Shown here: in pieces, positions 43,631-52,821 of the stretch
Position numbering within the stretch: position 1 is the stretch's first letter
How the letters are laid out: the number at the start of each line of letters is the position of its first letter
NCBI RefSeq assembly: GCF_000019905.1
Contig: NC_010556.1
Coordinates: 2,568,001 to 2,632,000, forward strand
Source of the DNA: Exiguobacterium artemiae 255-15
GTDB lineage: Bacteria; Bacillota; Bacilli; Exiguobacteriales; Exiguobacteriaceae
Length of the DNA stretch: 64,000 bases
Direction of reading: 5' to 3'
Notes under the pieces: generated by a model
The model's database searches: none
Told to the model about the DNA's origin: nothing
What the model saw: the letters and a program-made list of their open reading frames with translations, nothing else
Translations under genes and position numbers: made by a program

Positions 43631-44468
43631 TCTTCACCTCTTCACTTAAATCAATACTTTTGTAAAATGAAACAACTTCATAATTAGAACTATATGAAGA
43701 AAAACTTTTCTCATATACTAGATCACCAAAAATTTTTTGAGTGAAATTTATTATTGTAATAAATTTTTTAAAAAGATTTAAATTTAATAGTATACTTCTT
43801 TTTTTCTCGGATACTCTGAGATATTTCATTAAATCTGAGGTACATACATAACTATTATTTTGTGGATGAAAAATACCTTGTTCGTTTTTAGAAATCAATA
43901 TTTCGATAAAATTATTTAAGTTATCGATAAAAATCATACTTCTATTATTTCTAATTATAGGAATAATAGGGCTTTTTTTAGCTATGTAAGACAACTTTTT
44001 ATAGTTGCCTGGACAGTCTGGTCCATAAACCATGGGTGGTCTAATTATTATTACCTTGAAATTATCAGTATCCATAGCTGATAAATAGTTTTCTGCTTCA
44101 TACTTTGATTTTCCATAATGATTTACTGGATAAGGAACGGTTTTTTCGTTGATTACTCCAGATTTTTTCCCGAAAACACTCATTGTACTAAAAAAAATAA
44201 ACTGCTTAACACCTTCTTTTTTACACTTTTCAGCTAGTTTTATTGTCAAATCTCTATTAATTTCGTAATATTTTCCTTTTTCAGAAGACTGATGAACTAT
44301 ACCTGCTGTATGAATTAAACAAGAAACTTTTGTGAAATCATCTTTAATCCAATCCTCATTTCTTAATGAGATACTGCTCACTTCGTATTCCCCACTCTTT
44401 ATTAACCATTCTTTTAATTTCACAGATATATAACCATTTTTTCCGGTTATTATTATTTTTTTTTTCAT
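43611..44468 (-). CDS. NAD-dependent sugar epimerase/reductase
   Basis: 285 residues of the extended SDR class. The glycine motif is TGKNGYISVKLKEWL, the active site FFSTMSVFGKKSG with YGKSKYEAENYL. Sequence style matches 4-keto reductases/epimerases that work after a UDP-GlcNAc 4,6-dehydratase (for example WbjC/Cap5F/FnlB or WbpV-like). It lies directly downstream of the priming transferase gene. It would use the product of the dehydratase encoded at 45131 to make a deoxy-amino sugar. Substrate not proven. Codon use is AT-rich. Confidence 0.78.
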   Translation of the reverse strand: MKKKIIITGKNGYISVKLKEWLIKSGEYEVSSISLRNEDWIKDDFTKVSCLIHTAGIVHQSSEKGKYYEINRDLTIKLAEKCKKEGVKQFIFFSTMSVFGKKSGVINEKTVPYPVNHYGKSKYEAENYLSAMDTDNFKVIIIRPPMVYGPDCPGNYKKLSYIAKKSPIIPIIRNNRSMIFIDNLNNFIEILISKNEQGIFHPQNNSYVCTSDLMKYLRVSEKKRSILLNLNLFKKFITIINFTQKIFGDLVYEKSFSSYSSNYEVVSFYKSIDLSEEVKNVDAEN

Positions 44469-44475
44469 ATAGCTA

Positions 44476-45102
44476 TTACTCCTTTGAACTTGCTACTTCT
44501 TTATTAGTAATCGTTCCAGTCCCACCTTCAACAACTCCATCACTTCTAAGCACACTGAAAATGGTTGCAACAAAACATCTCGTATCCATTAAAAGCCCCA
44601 TACGACGAATATATTCTCCATCAAGTTTCGCTTTTACTTCAATCGGTAATTCATCACGTCCATTAATTTGCGCCCAACCTGTCAGTCCCGGTAGTGTATC
44701 ATTGGCATTATACTTGTCTCGCTCATCAATCAAATCGTATTGATTCCAAAGTGCTGGACGAGGTCCTACAAATGCCATTTCTCCTTTTAGGATATTAAAC
44801 AATTGAGGCAATTCATCTAGGCTGGTTTTGCGTAAAATCTTTCCGATGCGTGTAATGTAAACATCCGGATCTGCTAACAAATGCGTTGGTGTATCATTAG
44901 GTGTTTCGATGTACATCGTTCTAAATTTTAAAATATTAAAATACTTTTTATTTAATCCCACTCGTTTTTGTTTGAAAAATATAGGCCCGCGAGATTCGAG
45001 CTTGATTGTAGCCATAATCAACATGAAGACAGGAATTAGTATAAGACAGGCCACTAAAGCTATTACGAAGCCAAGTGGACGTTTAATTACTAGATAGTTC
45101 AC
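44476..45102 (-). CDS. Undecaprenyl-phosphate sugar phosphotransferase (priming transferase)
   Basis: 208 residues, starting at GTG 45102 behind AAGGAGG. One membrane hairpin at the N-terminus (VIALVACLILIPVFMLIMATI) and the bacterial sugar transferase domain (PF02397) with FFKQKRVGLNKKYFNILKFRTM and LPGLTGWAQINGRDELP. It puts the first sugar phosphate, here perhaps a 6-deoxy-HexNAc or its reduced form, on undecaprenyl phosphate. GC content is near the genome average here, so the AT-rich cassette begins just after it. Confidence 0.9.
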   Translation of the reverse strand: MNYLVIKRPLGFVIALVACLILIPVFMLIMATIKLESRGPIFFKQKRVGLNKKYFNILKFRTMYIETPNDTPTHLLADPDVYITRIGKILRKTSLDELPQLFNILKGEMAFVGPRPALWNQYDLIDERDKYNANDTLPGLTGWAQINGRDELPIEVKAKLDGEYIRRMGLLMDTRCFVATIFSVLRSDGVVEGGTGTITNKEVASSKE

Positions 45103-45130
45103 TTGTTTTTCCTCCTTGAGTTAATTTCTA

Positions 45131-46981
45131 TTAAATAAAATTCTTTTCAAGCGTACTGACATCGTTAGCAATATCAAGTAAAACATTGCGTAATTGTAAT
45201 GGTGACTCTCTGTGTTGGTTTACGAGTGCAAAGATGTGCTCGAGTGATTCTTTTTGGCGTGTTCTGCCAACAAAGATTTTCGGATAGATCGCTTCCGGGT
45301 CAACTTCACCGTCTTTCAGCAGTTCTTCATACATCTTTTCTCCCGGTCGAATCCCTGAGAATACGATTGGCATTTCATCTTCCGTAAATCCACTCAGTTC
45401 AATCATGTTCTTCGCAAGGTCAACAATCTTAACCGGTTCTCCCATATCAAGGACAAACACTTCTCCACCATCAGCTAAAATCCCCGCTTGAATGACCAAA
45501 CGACTTGCTTCGGGAATTGTCATAAAGAAACGTGTCATTTCTGGATGGGTCACCGTAACTGGTCCACCAGCTAAAATCTGCGACTTAAAGAGTGGAATGA
45601 CAGAACCACGACTTCCCAGCACGTTTCCAAAACGTACAACTGCAAATTTTGTTTTACTACGACGTCCTAAATCTTGAATGACCATCTCTGCGATGCGTTT
45701 TGTGGATCCCATGACATTCGTTGGATTTACTGCCTTATCCGTTGAAATCATCACAAAGCGTTCAACGTTAAACAAATCAGCTACTTCTGCGACATTTTTT
45801 GTTCCATAGACATTGTTTTTAACCGATTCATATGGGTTTGCTTCCATTAAAGGGACATGCTTGTGTGCAGCTGCATGGAACACAACTTGCGGTTTATGTG
45901 TCGCAAATACTTCTTCTAGTCGAGTGCGATCCTGGACATCTGCAATAATCGACACCAAATTAATCGGAAACTGAAGTCCACGTAGTTCACGTTCAATCAA
46001 GTAAATACTGTTTTCACCATGACCAAGTAACACAAGCGTAGTTGGATTAAATTGAATGATTTGTCGGCAAATTTCTGATCCAATCGACCCACCGGCTCCG
46101 GTTACAAGGACTGTTCGTCCCTCAATTTCCGATTTAATTCCGGAAATATCTAGTTCAACCGGTTCACGACCAAGCAAATCCTCAATCGACACATCACGGA
46201 TTGCACTGACTGAAATTTTACCGGTAATTAATTCTTCAATCATCGGCAATGTCTGAACGTTTTTACAAAGTGTTTTGGCTTCTGTAATCAGCTCAATCCG
46301 CCGTTGTTGTGTTAGTGAAGGAATCGCTAAAACAATCGCTTCAATTCGGTGCTTTTCGATGACTGCTTTTAAATCTTCAGTCGTTCCGACAACTTCAATT
46401 CCCTGAATCATAAAGTGCATATTTTTTGGATCATCGTCTAGAAAAGCTACCGGTTTTAACTCATGAAAAGGAGATACGTAAAGCTGTCGGACTAAAGAAC
46501 GACCAGCGCGCCCTGCTCCGATTACAAGTGTCCGTTTACGTGATTTGACCATTCTTCTCGGTAGCGCATATTTACGTAAATGTTGTCCAATACCGAGTAA
46601 TCGTAAAGCAACACGAATTGCACCGAGTAATAATAAAGCAATACAAAAACTAAGAATTGTGATTCGCTCTAGTACTTCATTAAAAATAATATTTTGGTAA
46701 ACCATCAATCCAATTGAACTTAGGCCTAGAGATAAGGATAATGTCATGGCTTCTTGAACACTTGCATACTTCCAATTGACTCGATAAAGTTTCATCAAAA
46801 AAGCAAGTGTCACGAATAATAGTGCAAAGACACCTGCAGATTGAAGTAATAGTTGACTATCAATTAATTTAAATAATTCTTTTGGATATAAGAAAAAGTA
46901 CGTAAAACTCATAGCAATAACTAATGCTGCCGCATCAATACAGGCGAGCGTCAGAGTACGATAATAATAATAAAGTTTCAT
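45131..46981 (-). CDS. Membrane nucleotide-sugar 4,6-dehydratase (CapD/PglF-like)
   Basis: 616 residues. Four membrane segments are followed by a first Rossmann domain (VIGAGRAGRSLVRQL) and a second catalytic one with VTGAGGSIGSEICRQI. The active site MISTDKAVNPTNVMGSTKR has Met in place of the usual Tyr, as in PglF-class UDP-GlcNAc 4,6-dehydratases. The product is UDP-4-keto-6-deoxy-GlcNAc. The 28-base gap to the priming-transferase gene and 37-base gap to galU indicate one operon. Confidence 0.9.
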   Translation of the reverse strand: MKLYYYYRTLTLACIDAAALVIAMSFTYFFLYPKELFKLIDSQLLLQSAGVFALLFVTLAFLMKLYRVNWKYASVQEAMTLSLSLGLSSIGLMVYQNIIFNEVLERITILSFCIALLLLGAIRVALRLLGIGQHLRKYALPRRMVKSRKRTLVIGAGRAGRSLVRQLYVSPFHELKPVAFLDDDPKNMHFMIQGIEVVGTTEDLKAVIEKHRIEAIVLAIPSLTQQRRIELITEAKTLCKNVQTLPMIEELITGKISVSAIRDVSIEDLLGREPVELDISGIKSEIEGRTVLVTGAGGSIGSEICRQIIQFNPTTLVLLGHGENSIYLIERELRGLQFPINLVSIIADVQDRTRLEEVFATHKPQVVFHAAAHKHVPLMEANPYESVKNNVYGTKNVAEVADLFNVERFVMISTDKAVNPTNVMGSTKRIAEMVIQDLGRRSKTKFAVVRFGNVLGSRGSVIPLFKSQILAGGPVTVTHPEMTRFFMTIPEASRLVIQAGILADGGEVFVLDMGEPVKIVDLAKNMIELSGFTEDEMPIVFSGIRPGEKMYEELLKDGEVDPEAIYPKIFVGRTRQKESLEHIFALVNQHRESPLQLRNVLLDIANDVSTLEKNFI

Positions 46982-47018
46982 CTATGAAGTTTCCTCTCTT
47001 CATATTTATATTTAAATT

Positions 47019-47909
47019 TCACACTAATGATGCCGTAACAGATCGTGCTTTTAATAACTCTTCCATCATTTTTGCGACATCGTCACCAAGATCTTCACGC
47101 TTAAGAGCAAACTCTAGAGTCGTTTGAATAAAGCCAAGTTTTTCACCGACATCATAACGTTTCCCATCAAATTCATAAGCAAAAACGCGCTGCATTTCGT
47201 TGAGTCTTGTAATCGCATCCGTCAATTGAATCTCACCGCCGGATCCAATTTCCTGTGTTTCTAAATACTTAAAGATTTCCGGTGTTAATAGATAACGGCC
47301 TAAAATCGCTAAGTTGGACGGTGCTGTACCTGGCGCCGGTTTTTCAACAAATGATTTTACCTTATGTAAGTTCTCTGAGATGCTTGTACTTGGATCAACA
47401 ATCCCGTAACGTTGCGTATCTTCGTCCGCAACTGGTTGAACACCAATGATCGAGCTGTTTGTAATTTCATACTGTTCAATAAGCTGACGTGTACATGGTA
47501 CTTCGGCTTGAACAATATCGTCTCCAAGCATAACAACAAACGGTTCGTTACCGATAAATGCTTTTGCTTGAAGAATTGCATCTCCGAGCCCTTTCGGTTT
47601 TGATTGACGAATGAAATGGATGTTGATATTTGTTGTAGCTTCAACAAGATGTAACAATTCAGATTTATTTTTCGCAATCAAGTTGGCTTCTAGTTCCGGA
47701 ACGGAATCGAAATGATCTTCAATTGCTCGTTTCCCTTTACCCGTTATAATTAAAATATCTTCAATACCCGATTCAATTGCTTCTTCGATGATATATTGAA
47801 TCGTAGGTTTGTCAACAATTGGTAACATTTCTTTTGGCATTGCTTTTGTAGCTGGTAAAAATCTAGTCCCTAATCCTGCTGCTGGAATAACCGCTTTTTT
47901 TACTCGCAT
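47019..47909 (-). CDS. galU: UTP-glucose-1-phosphate uridylyltransferase
   Basis: 296 residues from ATG 47909 (GGAGTG nine bases upstream). The nucleotide-binding start [26 protein letters not shown], then [20 protein letters not shown] and [12 protein letters not shown] are the GalU/GtaB signature. It makes UDP-glucose, the precursor for Ugd and the rest of the cluster. First gene of the twelve-gene operon, about 190 bases from the terminator of the upstream BY-kinase operon. Confidence 0.95.
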   Translation of the reverse strand: MRVKKAVIPAAGLGTRFLPATKAMPKEMLPIVDKPTIQYIIEEAIESGIEDILIITGKGKRAIEDHFDSVPELEANLIAKNKSELLHLVEATTNINIHFIRQSKPKGLGDAILQAKAFIGNEPFVVMLGDDIVQAEVPCTRQLIEQYEITNSSIIGVQPVADEDTQRYGIVDPSTSISENLHKVKSFVEKPAPGTAPSNLAILGRYLLTPEIFKYLETQEIGSGGEIQLTDAITRLNEMQRVFAYEFDGKRYDVGEKLGFIQTTLEFALKREDLGDDVAKMMEELLKARSVTASLV

Positions 47910-47947
47910 CGTAAAAATCACTCCTTGTTGTAATTTCAGATTTCCAT

Positions 47948-47978
47948 AATATAATTAACTTGCCATTCTTTATGTAAA
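47948..47978 (-). promoter_or_regulatory. Possible promoter of the galU operon
   Basis: On the minus strand TTTACA is followed after 18-19 bases by TTATAT/TATATT, about 40 bases before the start codon. It is the best match in the gap between the CpsB-type gene terminator and galU. Confidence 0.4.
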
Positions 47979-48049
47979 TTACGATAACACATCCTATGGA
48001 ACTTATTCCATAAAGTTTTCCATATTTTAATAACGTAAGCGTTAACATA

Positions 48050-48087
48050 GAAAAAAGAGAGTCAAAATAACTCTCTTTGTCTTTTTA
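48050..48087 (-). terminator. Terminator of the BY-kinase operon
   Basis: AAAGAGAGT pairs with ACTCTCTTT around a seven-base loop, then T-run on the minus strand; it separates this operon from galU. Confidence 0.75.
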
Positions 48088-48100
48088 ATAAATAAATAAC

Positions 48101-48865
48101 TTAAATCCACTGGCCTTTCCAGTTCTTTTCAACTGGATTAGGTGGATTAATGGCTACCAATTGATTTAGTAACACTGCTTCATTGTTCTCATAAATTTCA
48201 TCGTATAACCAACTCTCAAGTTCCTGGGCTAAGAACTTACGACACTCAATCCAATAGAACGGACGTTTCTCTAAATGATGCGCATCCGAAGCAACAAGAT
48301 GAGCCAGACCATTTTCGAGTAAAGCTACAGCAAACCGTTGCACGTCTTTACCGTACTTGCCGATTAGACTGGCACACGTCACTTGACTAATGGCACCATT
48401 TGATATCAAATCAAACAGTAACGTTGGATTTTGAATAATGGCTTTATTTTTCTCGGGATGGGCAATGACTGGAACGTAGCCGTCAGAAATCAATTCAGCA
48501 AATATCTGTCGTGCATATGAAGGAATTCCGGTCGAGGGAAATTCGATGAGAATATAGCGTGAGTTTGCTAATGATAAGGCAACACCGGTATTGACTTCCT
48601 CAATCAATTCTCCTGTAATTCGAACTTCATGCCCCGGATAAATCGTGACTGGAATATTTCGTTTCTTCAACAGAACATTTAACTCAGCGACTGTTAATTG
48701 GACATCAACATCTGTTGTCTCGAATTGCGGATGAAACAAATGCGGTGTCGCAATAATTTGGTTGATCCCCTCATTAGCTGCCTGCTCTATTAAGTGTAAT
48801 GTTTGCTCGACACTGGCCGGACCATCGTCGACAAGTGGTAAAATATGACAATGTAAATCAACCAT
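48101..48865 (-). CDS. cpsB: Tyrosine-protein phosphatase of PHP type (CpsB/YwqE-like)
   Basis: 254 residues from ATG 48865 (GAGGG upstream). PHP motifs: MVDLHCHILPLVDDG with HxH metal ligands, IIATPHLFHPQ, PGHEVRI, VPVIAHPEKN and VASDAHHLEKRP. It removes phosphate from the C-terminal tyrosines of the cognate BY-kinase, encoded by the gene just upstream, and so tunes polymer length and amount. The start lies 12 bases after the kinase stop. Confidence 0.92.
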   Translation of the reverse strand: MVDLHCHILPLVDDGPASVEQTLHLIEQAANEGINQIIATPHLFHPQFETTDVDVQLTVAELNVLLKKRNIPVTIYPGHEVRITGELIEEVNTGVALSLANSRYILIEFPSTGIPSYARQIFAELISDGYVPVIAHPEKNKAIIQNPTLLFDLISNGAISQVTCASLIGKYGKDVQRFAVALLENGLAHLVASDAHHLEKRPFYWIECRKFLAQELESWLYDEIYENNEAVLLNQLVAINPPNPVEKNWKGQWI

Positions 48866-48876
48866 ATTGAAATCCC

Positions 48877-49572
48877 TCACTCATAGGAATAGTAGTATTG
48901 ATATGCTGAATCATCTGTCAGTTCACGACGGTTTAAGACAACACCGAGAATTTTTGCTTCGGCGAGTTCGAGTTGTTCTTTTGCTTTTAACACACGTTGG
49001 CGGTCAGATGTCGTACAGCCAACGACTAAAACAACACCATCTGTCAGTTTCGACGTGATCCGGCTGTCGGCTACTTGTAAAAGCGGTGGTGCATCTAATA
49101 CGATGATATCGTATTCGTCACGCAATTTCAGAATTAAGGTTTCCATCGCCTTAGACGATAACAACTCAGCCGGGTTTGGCGGAATCGGTCCTGCCGTTAA
49201 AATCGATAAGTTATCGACTTTCGTCGGTAAAATAGCTTTTCCAAGATCGGCTTGACGCGTCAACAAACTTGATAAACCAAGACCATTCGCAACTCGGAAC
49301 GTATAGTGCACTGTTGGACGACGCATATCGGTATCGATAATCAAGACTTTTTTACCTTGCTGTGCATAAGCGACGGCTAAGTTTGAAGAGGTCGTTGATT
49401 TTCCCTCTCCCTGCGTGGCTGATGTCACAAGAATGACTTGAATTTCACGATCAACTGCCATGAATTCGATGTTCGTCCGAATCGTACGGTATTGCTCTGC
49501 GACCGGTGATTTAGGTTGCGTGACGGTTATCAGATTCCGTGCGTCTTTATTCATTTTATTTTTCTTAGCCAT
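48877..49572 (-). CDS. cpsD: Bacterial tyrosine kinase (CpsD/YwqD-like)
   Basis: 231 residues. Walker A is TQGEGKSTTSSNLA, Walker A' VLIIDTDMRRP and Walker B IIVLDAPP. The C-terminus YQYYYSYE is the tyrosine cluster that is autophosphorylated. It acts with the membrane activator encoded upstream (overlap of eight bases). In Bacillota this kinase also phosphorylates Ugd-type enzymes; the ugd gene of this locus is the obvious candidate. Confidence 0.94.
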   Translation of the reverse strand: MAKKNKMNKDARNLITVTQPKSPVAEQYRTIRTNIEFMAVDREIQVILVTSATQGEGKSTTSSNLAVAYAQQGKKVLIIDTDMRRPTVHYTFRVANGLGLSSLLTRQADLGKAILPTKVDNLSILTAGPIPPNPAELLSSKAMETLILKLRDEYDIIVLDAPPLLQVADSRITSKLTDGVVLVVGCTTSDRQRVLKAKEQLELAEAKILGVVLNRRELTDDSAYQYYYSYE

Positions 49573-50296
49573 ACTGTTTAACCGCCTCTCGTTTTGACGC
49601 TTTTTTTGACGCGTTAAAGACTTTACTTTCGATATCCGGAATACTGCCTAAAACCGGCAAGTCCAAAATTTGATGGACTTGCTCTTCTGTCCGAATTCGA
49701 CGATCGAGTACTTCACGTAAGAACGCAAGACCAACCCCAAGTAAGAAACCAACGACTGCAGCAATCGCTGTATTCAGTAAAATGTTTGGACTGACTGGTG
49801 TTGTTGGGATGCCAGAAACCGATAAGACTTTAACGTTATCGACATTCATCAAATCAGTAATATCATCACTAAAGACTTTAGCGACCGAGTTGGCAACGTT
49901 TGATGCAAGTGCTGCATCTGTATTTTGAACAGACACATTGATGACCTGAGAATTTTGTTCACTTTCTACTGTAATCATATTGTTTAGAGCACTAATACTA
50001 TCCGGTGCGTTTTTGACTTCTGCTTGTACTTTTTCTAAGATAGCTGGACTTTTAATGATTACACGATATGTATTGACAAGGGTGACAGACGATTGAACTT
50101 GCGAGGCATCAATCACATCGTTTTCCTGTTTCTTCGGCGTGACGAGAATTTGTGTACCGGCCTGATAAGTCGGCTTGATTAAAAACGTACTGACAGCAAA
50201 TGAGATGAGAGCTGCGACGATTGTCAATGCGAGAATCCGCCAAAGCGACTTTCTCAAAGTCGAAAATAATTCTTGTAAACTAATCGTTTCATTCAT
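49565..50296 (-). CDS. cpsC: Wzz/CpsC-like chain-length and kinase activator protein
   Basis: 243 residues with two membrane segments (ILALTIVAALISFAVSTFL; LLNTAIAAVVGFLLGVGLAFL) around an extracellular helical domain, and a cytosolic tail (RIRTEEQVHQILDLPVLGSIP) as in YwqC/CapA, which activates the BY-kinase. ATG 50296 is behind AAGGAG. First gene of the cpsCDB operon. Confidence 0.92.
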   Translation of the reverse strand: MNETISLQELFSTLRKSLWRILALTIVAALISFAVSTFLIKPTYQAGTQILVTPKKQENDVIDASQVQSSVTLVNTYRVIIKSPAILEKVQAEVKNAPDSISALNNMITVESEQNSQVINVSVQNTDAALASNVANSVAKVFSDDITDLMNVDNVKVLSVSGIPTTPVSPNILLNTAIAAVVGFLLGVGLAFLREVLDRRIRTEEQVHQILDLPVLGSIPDIESKVFNASKKASKREAVKQYG

Positions 50297-50354
50297 GGTT
50301 TGATTATTCTCCTTTATCTGTCTAATGCGATGATTTTTTCATCAACTAATGCTC

Positions 50355-50360
50355 AGTATA
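50355..50360 (-). promoter_or_regulatory. -10 of the cpsCDB promoter
   Basis: TATACT within TTGTTATACTGAG on the minus strand, about 60 bases from the start codon. The -35 is weak. The same gap carries a plus-strand TATAAT near 50426 for the divergent SH3-domain gene. Confidence 0.4.
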
Positions 50361-50493
50361 ACAAAAAATTGGGAAATGGTTGATTAAATTTCAGGAAATA
50401 ACATACGTTTTTTGAAATTTGTTGCGTATAATAAAGAATGACATGTTTCTTTTTACATGGATTTCCGGATATAAACATAGGAGGAAGATCTTT

Positions 50494-51648
50494 ATGCATC
50501 GCTCGTTACAAGCACTCCAATACTATACATCACACTCTGAAGAAGACATCAAACGACTCCACGAACGGATTCGTGCCAGTCTCGCTTCAACTGAATCTTT
50601 GACAGATACAATGATTCGCCTGACCGGACAAGAACCACTCGTTCCGTTCAAACAAGATACTGTCACGGCTGAGGAATGGACCGCCTTTTTGGCCGGTAAA
50701 CACCATTCCCAACTCGCTGACTTTTACGGGACACTTGTTGCCCGACCGATCCTGAAAGAAGACGGTCCGCTTGTCAAACGAGAAGAGGAAGAAATCGTCC
50801 CTTCCTTATCGCGTACTCATCGTGAAACGGAACCCCGTCGGCAAAAAGTCAAAGTCCGGACCGAACCTCGCGTCAAACGAAAGATTCCTTGGGGTTGGTT
50901 GGCTTTACTCGTCTTGTGTTTTTTACTTGGTGCCGCCGGTACTTACGTCTATTCCAACTATTTAGCACGTCCTGCAGCAACGGAACCAAAATCAACAGTC
51001 GAGCAACCCGTGACAGTTGAAAAGTCGGAAGAGAAAACAAAAGAACTGGAAACAGACCCCAAAGTAGAAGCTAACGTGCTTTACGTCAAAACCCGTAATA
51101 CGAACATCTACAGCGACTCTGGTCTAACCGATGTATTGTACGAAGCTGACTTCGGTGACGGATACCGGATTCTTGAAACGACGGATACGGTCAGTAAAGT
51201 TGAGTTGACCGATGAATTGACCGGCTATATCAAAACAGTCGATACGACAAAAGACTTGAAGGAAGATCCGATTGCCGATGAAGCGTTGTTGACATGGGTC
51301 GGTGATAATCTAGATACGAGCTTCGTCAACGAGACGCTCATTGACCTTATCGGCAAATCTGCCGAGGATTTAAATAGTGCATATGGTTCACCGGAACGGA
51401 CGTTTTCCGATGAAGTAAACACCTATCTCTTTTACGGTAATCATTTCTTTACGCTCCAAAACGATAAAGTCATCGCGATTGACTGGTCGGAAACGGCCAT
51501 TACAAATGCTGAACTGGCAACACTCGCTCCGCTTCAACTTGAAACAGAAACAACGGGACTGGTTACAAGTAACTCTTACCGCCTGCAACGATTCGAAAAA
51601 CCGGGAACAAGTTTCAGTCGAGTTCGCTTGGCTGAGCAAAATTTATAA
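50494..51648 (+). CDS. Single-pass membrane protein with SH3-like extracellular domain
   Basis: 384 residues from ATG 50494 (GGAGGAAG upstream; the frame is open further but without ribosome site). A cytosolic charged N-terminal part of ~140 residues precedes a membrane segment (WGWLALLVLCFLLGAAGTYVY), a Glu/Lys linker and an SH3b-like domain (VKTRNTNIYSDSGLTDVLY). The last ~120 residues may be another small domain (IGKSAEDLNSAYGSPERTF). Such build suggests a wall-binding envelope protein. It is divergent from the cps operon and convergent to the LCP gene. Confidence 0.75.
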   Translation: MHRSLQALQYYTSHSEEDIKRLHERIRASLASTESLTDTMIRLTGQEPLVPFKQDTVTAEEWTAFLAGKHHSQLADFYGTLVARPILKEDGPLVKREEEEIVPSLSRTHRETEPRRQKVKVRTEPRVKRKIPWGWLALLVLCFLLGAAGTYVYSNYLARPAATEPKSTVEQPVTVEKSEEKTKELETDPKVEANVLYVKTRNTNIYSDSGLTDVLYEADFGDGYRILETTDTVSKVELTDELTGYIKTVDTTKDLKEDPIADEALLTWVGDNLDTSFVNETLIDLIGKSAEDLNSAYGSPERTFSDEVNTYLFYGNHFFTLQNDKVIAIDWSETAITNAELATLAPLQLETETTGLVTSNSYRLQRFEKPGTSFSRVRLAEQNL

Positions 51649-51660
51649 AACGATGCAATA

Positions 51661-51702
51661 CAAAAGGGACAATCCGAAAAATGGATTGTCCCTTTTGTTT
51701 AC
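51661..51702. terminator. Bidirectional terminator
   Basis: Perfect 15-base arms (CAAAAGGGACAATCC and complement) around a seven-base loop between convergent genes, T-runs on both strands. Confidence 0.9.
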
Positions 51703-52625
51703 TCGAGACCTAACGAGTAACGTAATGCGGTTTTTGTTTGCGCCAGTGAATCCTCGGTCGGATGCCAGTAATAAATGCCATCCGCTTCTTTCCCACCGGT
51801 TCCTTCAAGTTTTAAATTCTTTTGATTTTTAAAGGCATCCATATAGTCAAAAGCAAGTGTCCGCATCGGCTTGAACGAGACGTTCGTTTGCGCATTTTTA
51901 CCGACGACATCCATGATTGCATTGAATTTACTGACGGAAACATCCGACGATAATTTCGCAACAACTTGTTCAATGACTTGACGTTGACGCATTTGACGAC
52001 CAAAGTCTCCCCGCGGATCTTCATAACGCATTCGTGTATACTTTAAGGCTTCATCACCGTTTAAGTTGATTTTCCCAACCATGAACTGTTTATTACCAAC
52101 TTTAAAGTCTAAGTCGTTATTAACAGTCACACCACCAACGGCATCAACGAGTGACGTAAATCCTTCCATATTGATTTCCGCGTAATAGTTAATCGGAATA
52201 TCGAGGAACTTCTCGACTGTTTTGATTGCCATCTCGGGTCCGCCAAATGAATAGGCGTGATTGATTTTATCATTTGTTCCGTGACCGACGATATCGACTT
52301 TCGTATCGCGTGGAATACTAATCAACCGACTTTCGTTTTGCGTCGGATTAAGTGTCATGATCATGATTGAGTCACTCCGGCCCCGTTCACCCGGACGTTG
52401 GTCGACTCCAAGCAGTAAGACCGAGACCGGTTTTTGTTTTTCGACGACTTTGTCTCCTGTATTTTTGACCGGCGATTGAATCTTTTTAACCGTTTGGTCA
52501 ACCTGATAATAGGTATAGCCGATAAATCCTCCGACTCCGATGACCAATACCAAGGCAATCAACAACATAATCTTTAACGGCGTCCAGCGCTTTTTAACTT
52601 TTCTTCTTTTTTTGACACGTTCCAC
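51699..52625 (-). CDS. LCP-family (LytR-CpsA-Psr) wall polymer ligase
   Basis: 308 residues from GTG 52625 (GGGAAGTG upstream; an earlier GTG has no ribosome site). A basic cytosolic tail and one membrane segment (IMLLIALVLVIGVGGFIGYTYY) precede the LCP domain with SVLLLGVDQRPGERGRSDS, LISIPRDTKV and RYEDPRGDFGRQMRQRQVI, which hold the Arg/Asp residues that bind the pyrophosphate-lipid. LCP enzymes attach teichoic acid or capsule to peptidoglycan. Its position beside the cps locus suggests that it anchors that polymer. Confidence 0.93.
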   Translation of the reverse strand: MERVKKRRKVKKRWTPLKIMLLIALVLVIGVGGFIGYTYYQVDQTVKKIQSPVKNTGDKVVEKQKPVSVLLLGVDQRPGERGRSDSIMIMTLNPTQNESRLISIPRDTKVDIVGHGTNDKINHAYSFGGPEMAIKTVEKFLDIPINYYAEINMEGFTSLVDAVGGVTVNNDLDFKVGNKQFMVGKINLNGDEALKYTRMRYEDPRGDFGRQMRQRQVIEQVVAKLSSDVSVSKFNAIMDVVGKNAQTNVSFKPMRTLAFDYMDAFKNQKNLKLEGTGGKEADGIYYWHPTEDSLAQTKTALRYSLGLE

Positions 52626-52763
52626 GTTTTCACTTCCCTTTCTCTTCTCTACCACTTATTCATTATGTAACTTCATCAGTTCTCGTTAGTATCGGTCAAA
52701 CAAAAACGATCTTACAGTCGAGTATACTGAAAATTACAGGCGAATTGTCAAAAACGGGAAAAG

Positions 52764-52799
52764 ATGAAAAAAGAGTTTACCGGTTGGTAAACTCTTTTA
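52764..52799 (-). terminator. Terminator of the subtilase-BLIP-like operon
   Basis: Perfect 13-base arms (AAAAGAGTTTACC and complement) with a four-base loop and T-run on the minus strand. Confidence 0.9.
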
Positions 52800-52821
52800 G
52801 TTAAGATGTAAACGTTATTAG

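Noticed and set aside
48031..48047. TAACGTAAGCGTTA as a cre site before galU
   Set aside because: Two fixed positions of the cre consensus are wrong and it lies at the end of the preceding operon's terminator region.
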